13,007 nucleotides of DNA from an uncultured Desulfobacterales bacterium (GCA_945787595.1 CALZJV010000484.1:1-13007); one strand, 5' to 3'; shown: positions 1 through 7,638, numbered from the stretch's first letter. The notes: generated by a model from the letters alone, not told the origin. Made by a program: numbers and translations.

Positions 1-839
1 AGTATGGCTTTGTGCAACCTAACGGGATCAAATTCAATTTTTTCGTGACTGTATAAGGGATCCCATGGTTCCACAATTACGGCCCCTTTGTCTAAAGGAA
101 TCAGCCGGGGAAGGAGGGCCTCGCCCCAGGGACGACTTCCCGTATCTTCTGCCAAATCCTGCAGGTTCTTGTATTGGAGGAGTTCATGCAGCGTAATCAG
201 CGTCGGAGGACTTAAAGGAATTTCCCCGGCCAGGTTGCCTGCCAGGCCCTTTTCGGGGCTGATCCAGAGCCCGTGCGTCGCCTCCCGGTCATCGGGGCGG
301 CAGACTTGTCCGCTAGGCATGGCAGCCACAAAGAACCGGGTATCATAGCGCCGTTTCATCCCCTCGGGAGTAATCCAATGGGACCACCGGAAGAGGGATG
401 ATAATCTTAATGTCCAATTTTCGGAAACTGAAAGCTTCTGGAACCATGCGGGGGGAAGACCGGCGGTCAACCGCAATTGGCAAATATGCTCCAAATCATC
501 CGGGGTCGATTCATACCGATAGGCCAGAAAAACCCCTGCTTCTTCAAGTGTCTCGCGAATAGCGGCCACCCCGTAAGCCAAAACCTCTGCGGCGGTGAGG
601 TCTCCGCCCAGCTTCTGCATTATTTCATTGGGGTCCAGATCCGCTCGCGTTTGCCAAAACTCAAAATTTCGGTCTTTCGGATCCACCCTGCCGCCCGGAA
701 AGACATAATTTCCGGCCATAAAACCGCTTTTAAGGCTCCGCCGGATGAGATAGATCTGCAGTTCGCCAGCGAGCTGGCGGGTGAGGATAAGGGTGGCCGC
801 GGGTGTCAAGGTGCGGGGTTTTTTATCTTCATTTTGCAT
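1..839 (-). CDS. Nudix hydrolase, NUDT7/NUDT19-like (3' end cut by window edge)
   Basis: The frame is open from the ATG at 839 to the left edge, about 279 codons, with no stop, so the C-terminus is missing. It is a Nudix hydrolase. FPGG is at residues 47-50 and the metal-binding Nudix helix RETLEEAG is at 95-102. A stretch of about 45 residues separates the two, longer than in a compact Nudix box. That spacing and the long C-terminal part resemble the NUDT7/NUDT19 group, which cleaves CoA and acyl-CoA diphosphates in the cytosol; the substrate here is inferred. The start codon overlaps the end of the upstream ABM gene by 11 bp and has no clear Shine-Dalgarno of its own, which suggests translational coupling. 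The family call is firm; the substrate is not. Confidence 0.85.
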   Translation of the reverse strand, partial: MQNEDKKPRTLTPAATLILTRQLAGELQIYLIRRSLKSGFMAGNYVFPGGRVDPKDRNFEFWQTRADLDPNEIMQKLGGDLTAAEVLAYGVAAIRETLEEAGVFLAYRYESTPDDLEHICQLRLTAGLPPAWFQKLSVSENWTLRLSSLFRWSHWITPEGMKRRYDTRFFVAAMPSGQVCRPDDREATHGLWISPEKGLAGNLAGEIPLSPPTLITLHELLQYKNLQDLAEDTGSRPWGEALLPRLIPLDKGAVIVEPWDPLYSHEKIEFDPVRLHKAI

Positions 840-1152
840 CGAATTTAGGGATGATGCCGCCGACCAAAGACTCGTATATGCGGTATTCCGTTGTTTCGCC
901 TAGCAAGGCATCCACCTGGCTCTGGATCTTTTTTCTTTCCTCACTGTTTAGCCAATTGTTCCAATCTTCGATCGAATTCCAGGTGCTGATCACCAGATAT
1001 TCACCAGCACAATCGAGACACCTTAATGTTTCGCCGGAGATATAGCCCGGCTGAACGGAAGCCCGGGACCTTAACTGGACAATGCAAGGGGCCAGTTTGC
1101 GGGCCTTTTCTTCATCATTGAATGTCCGTCTAATTATTACCTGAACGGCCAT
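829..1152 (-). CDS. Small ABM-domain protein (antibiotic biosynthesis monooxygenase fold)
   Basis: A 107-residue protein starting MAVQVIIRR, with the pattern of an ABM-type dimeric alpha/beta-barrel protein: an N-terminal beta strand, then EYLVISTWNSIEDWNNW and a short Ser/Glu-rich helix. Family members range from heme- or quinol-linked monooxygenases to proteins of unknown role, so the reaction cannot be stated. An upstream in-frame start at 1197 exists, but I chose 1152 because a strong AAGGAGG lies just in front of it, and because residues 1-15 of the longer version would come from a hairpin repeat. The gene is the first of a two-gene unit with the Nudix hydrolase, whose start lies inside its last codons. 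Confidence 0.8.
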   Translation of the reverse strand: MAVQVIIRRTFNDEEKARKLAPCIVQLRSRASVQPGYISGETLRCLDCAGEYLVISTWNSIEDWNNWLNSEERKKIQSQVDALLGETTEYRIYESLVGGIIPKFDAK

Positions 1153-1175
1153 ATCGTCCTCCTTAGAGTAGATAC

Positions 1176-1218
1176 CCGGGTCCAGAGGGCCCGGCACGGG
1201 TTCCTCCCTGAAAGGGAG
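1176..1218 (-). repeat. Repeat family B, copy 1 (two hairpins in the ABM gene leader)
   Basis: Two hairpins lie directly upstream of the ABM ribosome binding site. One is CTCCCT-GAA-AGGGAG (1204-1218). The other is the near-palindrome at 1176-1195, which read on the minus strand is GCCGGGCCCTCTGGACCCGG. The same 20 bases occur on the plus strand at 4302-4321, again with a CCCCT/AGGGG-type hairpin on the same side. Copy 1 would be part of the 5' untranslated leader of the ABM-Nudix mRNA. Confidence 0.7.
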
Positions 1219-1233
1219 TGTTGGTTTTATGAC

Positions 1234-1468
1234 AGCTAAGTGCCTAAAGTGACCTAAAATGAGCTAAAGTGCCTAAAGTTAAGGAATTCTATCTTTTTCT
1301 ATAAACGACAGAGCGAAGCGATACATTAACCCTGGCCCAGGCCGATCACCAGTACGGTATACTCATAAGTTAGGTCTGCAATGACACATGAGAAATAGAA
1401 TGCACATCTACGAGTCGCACCAGGGCGGGCTTTAGATCACTTATAACTTTAGTTCACTCGACACTTTG
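1234..1468. repeat. Spacer flanked by short-period repeat tracts in opposite orientation
   Basis: The left tract (1234-1280) is about five degenerate 9-10 bp units of the form CCTAAAGTGA. The right tract (1431-1468) holds units such as AACTTTAGTTCACT, the reverse complement of the left type. Between them is AT-rich sequence with GCGAAGCGA at 1313-1321 and no open frame worth calling. This gives an element of about 235 bp with inverted ends, like a degenerate miniature element. A spacer with the same design and the same core 9-mer occurs at 7639-7735. Confidence 0.5.
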
Positions 1469-1480
1469 AATTATTTTCAA

Positions 1481-1556
1481 GGCAGAGCCCATTATCTCTG
1501 ACCTGGCTCTCCGAGCCGGAGGCCCAAAGGACCAGGTTTTGGATACAGAATAAAAA
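1481..1556 (+). repeat. Repeat family A, copy 1
   Basis: Reads GGCAGAGCC, then CTCTGACCTGGC, then an inner hairpin CTCCG-AGC-CGGAG, then GGACCAGGTTTT and GAATAAAA. ACCTGG pairs with CCAGGT and is followed by four Ts, so the unit resembles a weak intrinsic terminator on this strand. Two more copies, at 4164-4223 and 7534-7609, are on the opposite strand. Confidence 0.75.
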
Positions 1557-1860
1557 TGTAATTTTGTTCATTGCAACGCTGTGTCTTTAACGAGGATCTT
1601 CTTTGATATTCTTATCAGATAGTTTTCTTGAAAAAAAGCGAAAATACCATTCAGCAAACCGTATTTAGCATCTTGATGGTCCAATTTTCGTGCAATCGCC
1701 TTATTTAAAGGAGTTAAGGCCATTTATCAACCATGGATTACGAGGCCGTAATTTATAGGAAATTTGGCTTAATTTGAAGGAGAAGTGCCCAATAGGTAGC
1801 CCACTGGAGAGTTCAGTTTGTATGGTCGCAGGCTTACAGCTAAATGAGCAATGAAAATCA
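1557..1860. other. AT-rich intergenic stretch, nothing recognised
   Basis: About 300 bp between repeat A copy 1 and the hairpin cluster. I see no reading frame with protein-like composition, no RNA gene and no convincing promoter on either strand. Confidence 0.5.
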
Positions 1861-1889
1861 AAAGGGTGGCCTTACAGGCACAACCCTTT
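1861..1889 (-). terminator. Hairpin, likely terminator of the sugar transporter operon
   Basis: AAAGGGT (1861-1867) pairs with ACCCTTT (1883-1889), with an inner GCC/GGC pair of arms around a 5-nt loop. On the minus strand the stem is followed by TTTTGATTTT, as expected for an intrinsic terminator. It lies about 230 bp beyond the ATPase stop and is the last of several hairpins met by polymerase leaving that operon. Confidence 0.5.
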
Positions 1890-1949
1890 AACGAGAGGGA
1901 GGCAGATTGATAAATATAGCCCCGCCTGTCTCTCGGTTGCATTACCAGG

Positions 1950-1981
1950 AAGGGTGGCTCGGAACACGAAGAGCCACCCTT
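1950..1981. terminator. Strong hairpin downstream of the ABC ATPase gene
   Basis: AAGGGTGGCTC (1950-1960) and GAGCCACCCTT (1971-1981) form a perfect 11-bp stem with a 10-nt loop. Neither strand has a clear T tract after it, so it may protect an mRNA 3' end or pause polymerase rather than terminate alone. Its AAGGGTGGC arm is shared with the neighbouring hairpin at 1861. Confidence 0.5.
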
Positions 1982-2000
1982 TGGGGAGGTAAGGCAAGAT

Positions 2001-2036
2001 GATGGTTTAGGGAAAGGAGGAAAAAACTAAACCATC
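2001..2036. other. Perfect 10-bp hairpin with purine-rich loop
   Basis: GATGGTTTAG (2001-2010) pairs perfectly with CTAAACCATC (2027-2036) around a 16-nt loop that on the plus strand contains GGAAAGGAGG. It sits 85 bp past the ATPase stop codon. It could be an mRNA 3' stabiliser or part of a small RNA. The sequence does not decide. Confidence 0.45.
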
Positions 2037-2120
2037 TGTTTGTTCGTCGTTCATAAAAACCAGACATTACACCGATATTCGATATTCGTTTATCCCCCTG
2101 AAATCTAATCCCAATTCCGG

Positions 2121-2870
2121 TCAACCTCCTTCCGGAAGCTTGCCCATGATAATCATGCCCAGGACCTCGTCTTTGGTGACGTCTTTGGTCCGCCGGGTTC
2201 CAATCAACTTGCCGTTCTTAATGACCGACACACGGTCCGACAGGTCGAATACATCATGCAGATCATGGCTGATCAGAAAAATACCGATGCCCTCGCTTTT
2301 GAGCTGTTTAATCAACTCAGAGACCATGGCTGTTTCTTGAGGGCCGAGCGCCGCGGTGGGTTCGTCCATAATTAGAATTTTGGCGTTGAAGTATATCGCT
2401 CTGGCGATAGCGACGGATTGCCGTTGACCGCCGGACATATTTTTAACCGCATCGGTGACGTTTTTAAAATTCGGATTCAGCCGGGCAATGACCTTGCGGG
2501 CCTCATTTTCCATGGCACGATCGTTGAGTGCGCCATATTTGGTCATAATTTCGCGACCCAAGAACAGATTTCTGGGCGCATCCAGATTGTCGGCCAGCGC
2601 CAGGGTCTGGTAAATGGTTTCAATGCCGTATTTGCGTGCATCGCGAGGAGACTCGATGGGCACTTTTTCACCATTGATGCGAATCTCTCCCTCGTCGCAA
2701 GGAATGGCTCCGGAAAGCGCCTTCATCAATACGGTTTTTCCTGCACCATTGTGACCCAGAACACCGGCGACCTCACCGGGGTAGAGATCGATGCTCACCC
2801 CGTCAACGGCATGAACACCGCCAAATCGCTTGTGGATATTAATCATCTCAACTAGAGGTGTTTGGTTCAT
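2121..2870 (-). CDS. Sugar ABC transporter ATP-binding protein, single-domain type
   Basis: The cytoplasmic ATPase that powers the adjacent permease. Visible motifs: Walker A GHNGAGKT (39-46), Q-loop Q88, signature MSGGQ (145-149), Walker B ILIMDE (165-170) and H-loop H202, so it should be active. At 249 residues it carries one nucleotide-binding domain, about half the length of XylG, RbsA or AraG, which have two fused. It therefore resembles the single-domain FrcA type and should work as a homodimer. The ATG at 2870 follows the permease stop by 11 bp, with GGGAG overlapping that stop codon, so the two are co-transcribed. No second ATPase gene is present nearby. Confidence 0.92.
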   Translation of the reverse strand: MNQTPLVEMINIHKRFGGVHAVDGVSIDLYPGEVAGVLGHNGAGKTVLMKALSGAIPCDEGEIRINGEKVPIESPRDARKYGIETIYQTLALADNLDAPRNLFLGREIMTKYGALNDRAMENEARKVIARLNPNFKNVTDAVKNMSGGQRQSVAIARAIYFNAKILIMDEPTAALGPQETAMVSELIKQLKSEGIGIFLISHDLHDVFDLSDRVSVIKNGKLIGTRRTKDVTKDEVLGMIIMGKLPEGG

Positions 2871-2881
2871 GCCGATTCTCC

Positions 2882-4111
2882 CTAAGGCCTATTTTTGTTG
2901 TAAACCACGTCAAACCATACGGCGAGGATTAGAACAGCGCCGATAACCAATTGGCGCATGGCGCTGGAAATACCCAAAAGAACCATCCCGCTATCCAGAC
3001 TTTGCATGATTACTGCGCCTAAAATAGCGCCGGTGATGGTGCCTTGACCGCCAGCCAGCGAAGTTCCGCCGATAACGGCGGCGGCAATGACGTTGAGCTC
3101 GGCCAGCATACCCATGGAATTCGCTCCGGCGTTCAACCGCGCCGTGGTAATCACGGCGGCAACAGCGCAAAGTATGCCCATGACCATAAATACGAGGGTT
3201 GTGATTTTTTTAACAGCGATACCCGCTAGTTCAGCCGCTTCAGGATTGCCCCCGATGGCGAACACATAGCGGCCAAACCGGGTAATTCTGGCCAGAAGAC
3301 TCATGCCCACCACCACACAGATCATGATCAGTACCGGTACGGGTATGCCGCGCGGAATCTCCGTCCTGGGTTTGTAATATGCGTTCATTACCAGAACAAA
3401 CCCGCATACCAGGGCCGTACCGAAGGACAGGAAAAGCAGCTGGACCCAAAGCGGTTTGACTTTGAACCCATATTTGAGGCAGCTTCTGCGGACCGTTATG
3501 GTGTTGATCAGCATCCATGCGATGGCCACAGCGGCCAATATCCAACTCCATGTCGCCCCAATGGAGCCGTCGATGCCGCCCCCCAGGATTTGATAGGTCT
3601 TGTCCATGGGGGCCACGGTGCGGCCGTCGGTTACCAAATATGCTGCGCCGCGAAACATCAACAGCCCTGCCAAGGTGGTCACAAATGAAGGAATCCCACG
3701 GTATGAAATCCACCAGCCTTGCCACAACCCCACAATCCCGCCAAGGGCCAGTCCGCAAAGGATCGTTAGGGGCCAGTTCCAGACGGCACCAAGGGGAAAT
3801 ACGTGAACTTGCAGATAGGCAATCACCATCCCTGTGAATCCAAGCAGCGATCCAACAGATAAATCGATGTTTCGGCTGACAATCACAAGGACCATTCCCG
3901 TCGCCATAATCCCCACGACACTCGACTGCACCGCCAAATTGTACATGTTCCTGGCAGTGAAAAAGATGCCGTCGGTCATGATATTCAGTGTCACCCATAT
4001 CACAAGCAGGGCGATGATCATGGCCAGCATTCGATTATCGATGTCGACTTGTCGGAGGAATCGCGATAGTACCCTTTCTTTTACTGCTGCCGGTTGCGTC
4101 TGGTTAGACAT
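2882..4111 (-). CDS. xylH: Sugar ABC transporter permease, XylH-like
   Basis: Inner-membrane channel subunit of the sugar importer (409 residues from the chosen start), of the RbsC/XylH family. It has multiple hydrophobic segments from about residue 28 to the end, the family motif NIDLSVGS at 81-88, and a C-terminal [18 protein letters not shown] stretch. An in-frame ATG at 4225 would add 38 residues, but those come from repeat family A and do not look like permease sequence. I prefer ATG 4111, which has AAGGATCTCA in front of it and gives a length near that of XylH. It lies between the binding-protein and ATPase genes. Xylose is inferred from the partner binding protein; other sugars are possible. 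Confidence 0.88.
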   Translation of the reverse strand: MSNQTQPAAVKERVLSRFLRQVDIDNRMLAMIIALLVIWVTLNIMTDGIFFTARNMYNLAVQSSVVGIMATGMVLVIVSRNIDLSVGSLLGFTGMVIAYLQVHVFPLGAVWNWPLTILCGLALGGIVGLWQGWWISYRGIPSFVTTLAGLLMFRGAAYLVTDGRTVAPMDKTYQILGGGIDGSIGATWSWILAAVAIAWMLINTITVRRSCLKYGFKVKPLWVQLLFLSFGTALVCGFVLVMNAYYKPRTEIPRGIPVPVLIMICVVVGMSLLARITRFGRYVFAIGGNPEAAELAGIAVKKITTLVFMVMGILCAVAAVITTARLNAGANSMGMLAELNVIAAAVIGGTSLAGGQGTITGAILGAVIMQSLDSGMVLLGISSAMRQLVIGAVLILAVWFDVVYNKNRP

Positions 4112-4163
4112 TGAGATCCTTGACGGGTTTGATCTAAAACCTGTTGTCAGAAAATGAAGCTTT

Positions 4164-4223
4164 ATTTTATTCAAAATCGAAAACCTGGTCCTCAGGGCCA
4201 GGTCAGAGGTGATCGGCTCTGCC
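4164..4223 (-). repeat. Repeat family A, copy 2
   Basis: On the minus strand it reads GGCAGAGCC, CTCTGACCTGGC, CCTGAGGACCAGGTTTT and GAATAAAAT. ACCTGG/CCAGGT plus CCT/AGG form a stem followed by Ts. It is the shortest copy, lacking the CCGAGCCGGAGG insert of copy 1. It lies in the spacer between binding-protein and permease genes, on the coding strand of both, so it will be transcribed as part of that mRNA if there is read-through. Confidence 0.75.
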
Positions 4224-4242
4224 ATAGATCAAATCTGTTCAA

Positions 4243-4321
4243 GGTTTCAGGTGTCAGGTTTAAATGTAATCACCCATATCACCCCTCAGGGGTGGACCAA
4301 AGCCGGGCCCTCTGGACCCGG
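4243..4321 (+). repeat. Repeat family B, copy 2, with adjacent short-period tract
   Basis: TTTCAGGTGTCAGG (from 4245) is a short-period tract. It is followed by a CACCCCT-C-AGGGGTG palindrome (4280-4294) and by GCCGGGCCCTCTGGACCCGG at 4302-4321. That last 20-mer is identical to the minus strand of 1176-1195. The two hairpins come in the same order as in copy 1, so this is a repeated unit and not a chance GC-rich match. Confidence 0.7.
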
Positions 4322-4435
4322 ATCTTTACGATATTAAATTACCAACGTGTTGGCTGTCCCAAAGGGGCCACTTTTTTCGAGCGCAGTCTCGGAAACAGCT
4401 TAGGTCCTAAAAAGTTATTTTTGTGCTTCTTGTGT

Positions 4436-4481
4436 AAAAAAAAGGAAAGAGGGTATTCCACAATCGATATGGAACGCCCTC
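4436..4481 (-). terminator. Intrinsic terminator after the binding-protein gene
   Basis: On the minus strand GAGGGCGTTCCA pairs with TGGAATACCCTC (12 positions, one C/A mismatch and one G-T wobble). It is followed by TTTCC and a run of eight Ts (4443-4436). It begins 14 bp after the TAG of the binding-protein gene, upstream of the permease and ATPase. Incomplete termination here would give the usual excess of binding protein over membrane components. Confidence 0.8.
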
Positions 4482-4494
4482 CAAAAAGAGATGA

Positions 4495-5541
4495 CTATTT
4501 ACATGCGGCAGGTGCCTTGGCGCCCACTACACCCTGGCAAACCACCTGGCTTTTCACCCAGCCGGCGTCGACCACAATGTTCAGATTATCCCAGGTAATG
4601 GGAACCGGCTTTAGTAGAATCGCATCCATCTTAACAGCTTTGGGACCGCCGGCCCACTTGATCGCATTGTCGATCTTTTCGCCTTTGGCCAGGGACACGG
4701 CGATATTGGCTGCGGCTTTGCCCAGTGCACGAGCGTCTTTCCAAACAGACACGGTCTGGGTGCCTCTGGCAACGCGGTTCAGCGCGGCGTGGTCGCCGTC
4801 CTGGCCGGATACCGGCGTGATGCCTTCCATACCTTGAGCAGTAAGCGCCGCCACAACCCCTCCGGCGGTACCGTCGTTGGAAGCCACCACCGCATCAACT
4901 TTGTTGTTGTTGGCGGTCAGGATCTGCTCCATGTTCTTTTGGGCGACCTCGGGCTTCCAACCATCGGTGTACTGCTCACCGACATTTTTGATTTTGCCGG
5001 CATCCATGGCTTCTTTCAACACCTCAAGCTGCCCCTCATGTAAAAAATCAGCATTTGGGTCGGTGGAGGACCCTTTGATAAAAACGTAGTTGCCCTCGGG
5101 CTTGACTTTGAAAACCGCGCGCGCCTGCATCCGGCCGACTTCCTTGTTATCGAAAGTCAGATAAAATGCATATGGATCTTCGATCAGACGATCGTAACCA
5201 ACGACCGGTATGCCTTCGGCCTTGGCCCTAGAGATGGCCGGAGAGATGGCATCTGCGTCGTAGGCCAGGATAATCAGAGCATCGCAGCCCCGGGCGATTA
5301 AGTTTTCAACGTCGGAAATCTGCTTGCTGGAATCGGCCTGTGCATCGGCACTGATATATTTGGCGCCCAGCTTCTCCAGCTGTCCTTTCATAGCAGCCTC
5401 GTCCGTTTTCCAACGCTCCTCCTGGAAGTTTGACCAACTCACACCGATGGTCAGCGATTTCGCGCTAGCAGGGCCGCTCACGACAGTCAGAACGGCGACG
5501 GCGATAAACGTATAGCCTAAACTTTTTAAAAACCTTTTCAT
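4495..5541 (-). CDS. xylF: Periplasmic sugar-binding protein, XylF-like
   Basis: Binds sugar in the periplasm and delivers it to the permease. The 348-residue protein has an N-terminal signal peptide (MKRFLK, a hydrophobic core, then ASA|K near residue 27) and no lipobox. It matches E. coli XylF as I remember it throughout: [16 protein letters not shown] near the start, [60 protein letters not shown] and GTQTVSVWK. That makes xylose or a similar aldose the likely ligand. The start is well supported by AAAGGAGG nine bases before ATG. It is the first gene of the transporter operon and is separated from the permease by a terminator and repeats A and B. Confidence 0.92.
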   Translation of the reverse strand: MKRFLKSLGYTFIAVAVLTVVSGPASAKSLTIGVSWSNFQEERWKTDEAAMKGQLEKLGAKYISADAQADSSKQISDVENLIARGCDALIILAYDADAISPAISRAKAEGIPVVGYDRLIEDPYAFYLTFDNKEVGRMQARAVFKVKPEGNYVFIKGSSTDPNADFLHEGQLEVLKEAMDAGKIKNVGEQYTDGWKPEVAQKNMEQILTANNNKVDAVVASNDGTAGGVVAALTAQGMEGITPVSGQDGDHAALNRVARGTQTVSVWKDARALGKAAANIAVSLAKGEKIDNAIKWAGGPKAVKMDAILLKPVPITWDNLNIVVDAGWVKSQVVCQGVVGAKAPAACK

Positions 5542-6178
5542 TCTGGAACCTCCTTTTTCTGATGGTTATGGTGCTTAAGGGGCGATGAATAGAAAATTAG
5601 GTCTTGGGTGACGTTTCCCCTGGCTGCAATTTATAACAATTAATTTGATTTATAAATTAAAATACAGAAATTACATGGCACATGTTTAAAGATTAGTCAA
5701 TGCATGCTTAATCGTCACTGTAATTTCGACAACAGCTCCAAGACATTGGCGTGGATTATTTTCTGGTCCTTAGAATCGAAGATGGGGTGGGTTATGGATA
5801 AATTGGAAAAACAGCAGACTTAATTTGGCAACAGGAAGTCGAAACCCGCCAAGAGCAGGTACTCTCGATAGGCGAGTAAAAAACAAATTACTTAGGGAGG
5901 TTTACGCGCCTGTGGTGCATTCAAGCACTCTCGAACCAACCAATTATTTCAACTCGTTCTGGTCTTAACCCCAATGTTGCATAAACAACATGGCAAAGAG
6001 TAGTTAATGGTCCGCTATAATATCCGATATTCTAGTATTTGCACAATTTTCTGGATATCCACCTTTGTGAATTCATCCGACTTCGCTCTTCGAGCTACGA
6101 CGGGACAAGAAGGAGCTCTGAAGCCCTCCGGCTTTTGCAACGTTAGGGTTAACTTAATAAAGCTCTGACAGTATTCTT
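5542..6178. other. 640-bp intergenic region upstream of the binding-protein gene
   Basis: Very AT-rich at 5625-5700, where the minus strand offers several poor -10 candidates (for example TTATAA) for the transporter operon; no single promoter stands out. A palindrome ATGTTG-CATAAA-CAACAT lies at 5974-5991 and could be an operator or a small hairpin. The plus strand has GAAGCC-CTCC-GGCTTTT at about 6121-6136, terminator-like although no plus-strand gene ends here. No convincing coding frame was found on either strand. Confidence 0.5.
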
Positions 6179-6715
6179 CTATAACCAGAACTCAGGGTAT
6201 CGGCGATTTTTGGGGATGTTGTTTACCAACAGTGCCACAATCAGCATGATGACCGGTCCAACACCAGCGGGGATAAGCGCATAAAAGTATCCAAGATCGT
6301 GAATTCTCTGACTGCCGATAACGGCAATCAAAGCGGTAGCGCCGCCCGGTGGATGGAGGGTTTTGGTGGCATGCATGACTCCTATGGAAGTGGCGACTGC
6401 TAGTGGGGATGCCAGCCATAAGTGGGCAGGAAGCAGTTTGTAGAAGGTAACACCGATAACCGCTGAAATCACATGACCCCCGATTAGGTTTCTCGGCTGC
6501 GCCAGAGGACTTCGAATCGCCCCGTAAATCAATACCGCCGAAGCACCAAAGGAGCCAATGATCATGACAAGATCGGTTTTATCTAGGATAGTAGAATTTA
6601 TATAAGCAACGGCTGCTATACCTAGAAATGATCCCACCCACGACCAAAAAATCTCGGACACACCGACGGCTGGAGGACTTTTGGTTGTCCCTTTCATTTT
6701 GTTGAAATAATCCAT
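6179..6715 (-). CDS. HPP family integral membrane protein
   Basis: A 178-residue protein with about five hydrophobic segments (roughly 23-40, 48-66, 78-95, 101-117, 144-165). It has the signatures of the HPP family: GSFGASAVL (54-62), QPRN (73-76) and HPPG (121-124) followed by GATAL. Members are small inner-membrane proteins; some plant and cyanobacterial ones are linked to nitrite transport, so a small-anion transporter is plausible but unproven here. Some HPP proteins carry C-terminal CBS domains; this one does not, but a CBS-pair protein is encoded 178 bp upstream on the same strand. ATG 6715 has AAGGA eight bases ahead. TATAAT at 6741-6736 might be a -10 box, but it has no good -35. Confidence 0.88.
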   Translation of the reverse strand: MDYFNKMKGTTKSPPAVGVSEIFWSWVGSFLGIAAVAYINSTILDKTDLVMIIGSFGASAVLIYGAIRSPLAQPRNLIGGHVISAVIGVTFYKLLPAHLWLASPLAVATSIGVMHATKTLHPPGGATALIAVIGSQRIHDLGYFYALIPAGVGPVIMLIVALLVNNIPKNRRYPEFWL

Positions 6716-6893
6716 TCGGCATTCCTTGTATCTACATTATAAGGTTTCAGATAATTTTTTTGGTCCTCTTTCAGCGGACTAGAAGGTGCCCCCCTGAGTA
6801 AGGTGTACAATTAGTAAGTTGTCGAAGGGAGGCGACTGAAAAAGCAGCCAAAAATTCTATCTGGAAGACCATGGATATGATAGCCGGTTGCAA

Positions 6894-7505
6894 CTACAGC
6901 AGGCAGGTTGTTCGGAAGATATCGGCTCTCGCAACAATTCCCGCCAGATGACCATTCTCATCAAGTACCGGCACCCGATTAATGTCTTTTTCTGCGAAAA
7001 TAGAAGCTATTTCAAATATGGGAGTGGATTCAGAGACAGTCTGGGCCGGAGATGTCATAATGTCTTTTGCGTGACCGGTACGCATTGGAAGGGCAATGCA
7101 CCCCTTGGTTGACAAACATTGGGCAATAACATGCATGATTGAATGCGTCTTTTTTTCTACCATATGAAATAGAAAATCTTTTTCGGATATAACCCCAACA
7201 ACCGCTTCTCGCTCGTTAATGACAGGAATTCCGGATATGCCGTGAGTCGCCATTGCCAACGCTGTTTCTTTTAGCGAAGTAGTCGGGGTAACGGATATCA
7301 CTTTCGCTGTCATGACATCTTTGGCCAGCAGGGACTGTGCAATCCGGTCGACGGCATAACGATATGCATAACTGAATATCTCCCTAAAATCGCCGGGTGT
7401 GATGTCAAGGTAACCGGGAATGGATTTCATCGCATCCAATATATCTTCATCCGACATATTCACAGGACAAGATCCCAAAGCGGTGTTGAGAGCTTCTTTT
7501 TTCAA
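6894..7505 (-). CDS. CBS domain pair protein, likely regulatory partner of HPP
   Basis: A 203-residue soluble protein. After about 60 helical residues (with IPGYLDITPGDF at 30-40) come two CBS domains: residues 62-116 (KDVMTAKVISVTP, SGIPVIN, VGVISEKDF) and 146-199 (AKDIMTSPAQTV, NRVPVLDENG, LAGIVARADI). Paired CBS domains form a Bateman module that usually binds AMP, ATP or related adenylates and gates a partner protein. Because HPP and CBS domains are fused in some organisms, I infer it regulates the HPP protein downstream. Translation starts at TTG 7505 with AAGGA nine bases before; the ATG at 7516 is out of frame. The gene precedes HPP on the same strand with a 178-bp gap, so they may share a transcript. 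Confidence 0.87.
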   Translation of the reverse strand: MKKEALNTALGSCPVNMSDEDILDAMKSIPGYLDITPGDFREIFSYAYRYAVDRIAQSLLAKDVMTAKVISVTPTTSLKETALAMATHGISGIPVINEREAVVGVISEKDFLFHMVEKKTHSIMHVIAQCLSTKGCIALPMRTGHAKDIMTSPAQTVSESTPIFEIASIFAEKDINRVPVLDENGHLAGIVARADIFRTTCLL

Positions 7506-7533
7506 TGTATGACATCCTTATATATGATCGTTG

Positions 7534-7609
7534 AAAATTTGGTCCTTTGGGCCTCCGGCTCGTAGACCCTACGGCTCGGAGAGCCAGGTCAGAGGCAGTT
7601 GGCTATGCC
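7534..7609 (-). repeat. Repeat family A, copy 3 (expanded hairpin)
   Basis: On the minus strand: GGCATAGCC, CTCTGACCTGGC, an extended hairpin, then CCAAAGGACC and AAATTTT. The inner hairpin is CTCCG-GCT-CGTAG-ACC-CTACG-GCT-CGGAG, longer than in copy 1 and symmetrical. The outer ACCTGG/CCAGGT pairing is partly lost because AGGTTTT has become AAATTTT. It lies 29 bp upstream of the CBS gene start, in its leader. Confidence 0.75.
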
Positions 7610-7638
7610 GTGAAAATGGCCGACAGGAATACAGTATT

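Noticed and set aside
1176..1218. Riboswitch in the ABM leader
   Set aside because: The same sequence occurs elsewhere in an unrelated spacer in the opposite orientation, so it is better explained as a repeat.
1942..2124. 60-codon minus-strand frame overlapping the ATPase stop
   Set aside because: It starts at TTG inside the ATPase stop region and runs through two perfect hairpins. Its composition is that of non-coding DNA.
3240..3998. 252-codon minus-strand frame inside the permease gene
   Set aside because: It is the alternate frame of the permease, rich in Cys, His and Arg, with no family signature.
4112..4225. 38-residue N-terminal extension of the permease
   Set aside because: It is the in-frame reading of repeat A copy 2; ATG 4111 has a better ribosome site and gives the family length.
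4154..4837. 227-codon plus-strand frame
   Set aside because: It crosses repeats A and B and the terminator, then runs antisense to the binding-protein gene. Shadow frame.
5700..6000. Remnant of an insertion sequence
   Set aside because: I looked for a transposase fragment and terminal repeats but could not establish either.
6736..6741. TATAAT on the minus strand as a promoter of the HPP gene
   Set aside because: No -35 at a proper distance, and the implied leader would barely include the ribosome site.
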